Shown here: in pieces, positions 61,979-64,000 of the stretch
How the letters are laid out: each line of letters begins with the position of its first letter
Position numbering within the stretch: the first letter of the stretch is position 1
Assembly (NCBI RefSeq): GCF_016901135.1
Contig: NZ_JAFEVL010000010.1
Coordinates: 124,001-188,000, forward strand
DNA length: 64,000 nucleotides
Source of the DNA: Martinezella lusitana
GTDB lineage: Bacteria > Pseudomonadota > Alphaproteobacteria > Rhizobiales > Rhizobiaceae
Direction of reading: 5' to 3'
Program-made: the position numbers and the translations under genes
Notes under the pieces: generated by a model
The model's database searches: none
Told to the model about the DNA's origin: nothing
What the model saw: the letters and a program-made list of their open reading frames with translations, nothing else

Positions 61979-64000
61979 TTACTGCTGGGCGGCCAGCACC
62001 TCCATGCGGCCCATCGCCGTGCGGGCCGAGAATTGCGGACGATACATGTCCTCGACGCTTGCGGCCGGATGGTCGTAGATGCCGGGTGTGACGGCGCGCA
62101 CGACATAGGCAAAGCTCAGGTCACGGTTGGCGCCGTAAGTCTGGTCGAAGGCGGCGACGAAGCGGTCGTTGCGGAATTCGACATGGGCGGGCTGCACATC
62201 GCTCAGCCAGTCGAAGTTCGACAGCTGGGCACTGCTGACAATGCTCGGATTATCGATCTCAAAGCCCGCGGGCAGGAGATCGGTCACGAGCAGGCGCTGC
62301 GGCCAGTCATTGTCTCCGATCACGTGCAGCACGACGACGTAGCGTTCGTTCTGCTGTGCCTGGCTGACATTCGCCTCTTCGCCGTCGAGCGTGTAGTACT
62401 TGCGCTCGATCTTGAAGCCATTGCCGCCGGCCGGCAGCGGAGCAACCGGGGATGCAACCGTGGTCACGGCCGCAGACAGCGGCTGGCGCGTCGTGTTGGT
62501 GACGGTCAGCGGATGGCCCATCAGGGCATCGCCGCTCATCTGCGCCATATAGGTGCCGGAGTGGGCAGCGCCGTTGACATCAAGCGTCAGGCCGTCGTCG
62601 CCGTTCTGCAGCGCTCGGGCAGCGAGCAGCATCCAGGTCTGTTCCTGGGTGCTGGTGTAGCCCCGGCTCTGCCATTCCTTGCCAACGACGCTTGCCAGAT
62701 CCGGAATGATCGGTGGGACGGGACGGCTTTCGGCGGCAAGCGCCAACACCGCGGCACCGTCGCGCAGCGACGAGCCGTAGTCGGAGCGGGCAAAGCTGAC
62801 CTTGGTGATCGCCGCCTTCTGTGACATCTGCAGGGAATCCACGAAGATGTTGCGCGAGCGCTGGGCATCCCCGTAAAGCGCCAGCGCCGCGGCCAGATGC
62901 GCCTTGGACAGCGGCGTCGGGAAATCGTTCAACATCGTGTCGGCATAGTAGCGCAGATCGCTGATCGAGGCCTTCTTGTTGCGCGCCAGCACATAGAGCG
63001 CATAGGCGATCTCGTTGCCGTTATCCTTGACGTTGGTGTTGGCGCTCAGCGAATTCTGGAGATTTTCGAGCGCCTGCACCATGGCCTGATCCGGCACGAT
63101 ATACTTCTGCTCGCGGGCGCGGGTCAGGAAGTCAGTCACGTAGGCATCAAGCCAGAGATCGCCCGAGCCCGGCCCCCAGAGGCCGAAGCTGCCGGTCGAC
63201 GATTGGTAGGACATTTCGCGATAGATCGCGTCCTGGACGCGCTTGTGGATCTCCGTGTCGTCGGCAAGGCCATTCTTGATCGCCATGTCGCTGAAATAGA
63301 GCAGCGGCAGCGCGCTGCTGGCCGTCTGTTCGGCGCAGCCGTAGGGGTAGCGGCTGAGGCTCATCAGCAGGGCAGGCACGTCGAAGGCGCTGGAGCGGCT
63401 GACATTAACGCTGACCGAGGCGCCTGGCAGCACGCTGTCGGCCAGCAGATCGGCATTGACGGTCAGGCTCTTGCCGGGCGCAAGCGCGATGACACGCCGC
63501 TCGGTGACCGGCAGCTGCGCCGGGCGAACCGGGATATCGACCGATTGATCGAGCGATAGTCCCGAAGCATTCGACAGTTTGATCGCGACCGTACCGGCAC
63601 CGGGCTGTCCGCCTGTCAGAGGCAGCGTGATATTGTATTTGCCGCCGGCCTGCAGGTTGATCTTCTGCTGCGCGGCATTCGCATCCACATTCACGGCGTT
63701 ATTGCCCGTGACCGCAAGCGTGTAGTCGCCGGCAGGCGCATCGGTGTTGGCGACGTCGAGCCGCAGATTGGCCTTATCCCCGGGAGCCAGGAACTTCGGC
63801 AGGCTCGCGGTGACGACGAGCGGATCGCGGATGATCACATCCTGCGTCGCATGTCCGACGCCTGATTTCGACCAGGCGACTGCCATCAGACGCGCTGTGC
63901 CGTTGAACTGCGGTATGTCGAAGCTGACATTGGCCTTGCCGCTGGCATCCAGCTTGACTGGGCCGGAGAAGAAGGCGACCAGCTTTTCCGTCGGGGGGCT
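61979..64000 (-). CDS. bacterial alpha-2-macroglobulin, C-terminal part (5' end outside window)
   Basis: The frame is open to base 64000, so only the last 673 residues are present; bacterial forms are about 1,600-1,800 residues. The thioester motif Y-G-C-A-E-Q is intact, so it is the protease-trapping type. It is followed by the helical thioester domain and the C-terminal domain with A-Y-V-V-R-A-V-T-P-G. Such lipoproteins trap attacking proteases in the periplasm while PBP1C repairs the wall. The gene lies 8 bp upstream of pbpC, matching the known pair. Its start, signal peptide and lipobox are outside the window. Confidence 0.92.
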   Translation of the reverse strand, partial: SPPTEKLVAFFSGPVKLDASGKANVSFDIPQFNGTARLMAVAWSKSGVGHATQDVIIRDPLVVTASLPKFLAPGDKANLRLDVANTDAPAGDYTLAVTGNNAVNVDANAAQQKINLQAGGKYNITLPLTGGQPGAGTVAIKLSNASGLSLDQSVDIPVRPAQLPVTERRVIALAPGKSLTVNADLLADSVLPGASVSVNVSRSSAFDVPALLMSLSRYPYGCAEQTASSALPLLYFSDMAIKNGLADDTEIHKRVQDAIYREMSYQSSTGSFGLWGPGSGDLWLDAYVTDFLTRAREQKYIVPDQAMVQALENLQNSLSANTNVKDNGNEIAYALYVLARNKKASISDLRYYADTMLNDFPTPLSKAHLAAALALYGDAQRSRNIFVDSLQMSQKAAITKVSFARSDYGSSLRDGAAVLALAAESRPVPPIIPDLASVVGKEWQSRGYTSTQEQTWMLLAARALQNGDDGLTLDVNGAAHSGTYMAQMSGDALMGHPLTVTNTTRQPLSAAVTTVASPVAPLPAGGNGFKIERKYYTLDGEEANVSQAQQNERYVVVLHVIGDNDWPQRLLVTDLLPAGFEIDNPSIVSSAQLSNFDWLSDVQPAHVEFRNDRFVAAFDQTYGANRDLSFAYVVRAVTPGIYDHPAASVEDMYRPQFSARTAMGRMEVLAAQQ

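Overview
The window looks like chromosomal DNA of a Rhizobiaceae member, most likely Rhizobium. The evidence is a high-GC genome with long antisense open frames, the infC / rpmI-rplT / pheS-pheT order, an Irr-type iron box in front of mbfA, a BA14K-like secreted protein, many solute ABC importers, and several families of palindromic intergenic elements of the rhizobial kind. No rRNA, CRISPR array, phage structural gene or replication origin was seen. There is one tRNA gene (tRNA-Leu).

Layout. 1-2.2 kb: the end of an NlpC/P60 hydrolase, a small unknown protein, and an EamA transporter divergent from an Lrp/AsnC regulator. 2.2-9.4 kb: a peptide-handling locus on the minus strand (P1-family aminopeptidase, LysR regulator, oligopeptide-type ABC binding protein and two permeases, amidase). 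9.4-15.1 kb: repeats, a 64-aa orphan protein, a 975-aa kinase/lipoyl-like/class III aminotransferase fusion, cytochrome b561 and purU. 15.3-22.6 kb: a surface polysaccharide locus (Wzy-like polymerase, secreted GH5 glycanase, Wzz/GumC-like chain-length protein without a kinase domain, WbpM-type nucleotide-sugar dehydratase, GT25 glycosyltransferase). 23.5-28.9 kb: a Gfo/Idh/MocA dehydrogenase followed by a complete carbohydrate ABC importer. 29.1-36.2 kb: a minus-strand trio (NTF2-like, M81/MlrC, D-serine-dehydratase-like) divergent from RpiR regulator, SDR and GH20 hexosaminidase, all plausibly serving sugar or amino-sugar and amino-acid catabolism.

36.8-39.7 kb holds a small integrated element in the 3' end of tRNA-Leu. 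It is bounded by a 24-bp direct repeat, carries a putative sugar O-methyltransferase as its one clear cargo gene, and has an integrase gene that appears frameshifted. To its right are housekeeping and stress genes: phosphomannomutase, a SelW-like protein, a glutamine amidotransferase, a GFA-family protein, and lepA with a previously easy-to-miss 56-aa CcdA-like orphan antitoxin translationally coupled to its stop. These are followed by an XRE-cupin regulator, GNAT, HAD, an HDAC-like deacetylase, an EamA exporter, a truncated hemoglobin and mbfA with its Irr box.

51.9-64 kb is core genome: a transglutaminase-like protease, an alpha/beta hydrolase, infC (probably starting at AUU), rpmI-rplT, pheS-pheT, an NTF2-like protein, pbpC, and the 3' part of a thioester-bearing alpha-2-macroglobulin gene that runs off the window.

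The best leads are the tRNA-Leu element with its repeated GTGGGACAA motifs, the orphan CcdA-like protein behind lepA, the GT25 gene without a canonical start, and the three-domain aminotransferase fusion. All functional assignments rest on motifs read by eye; no database search was run.
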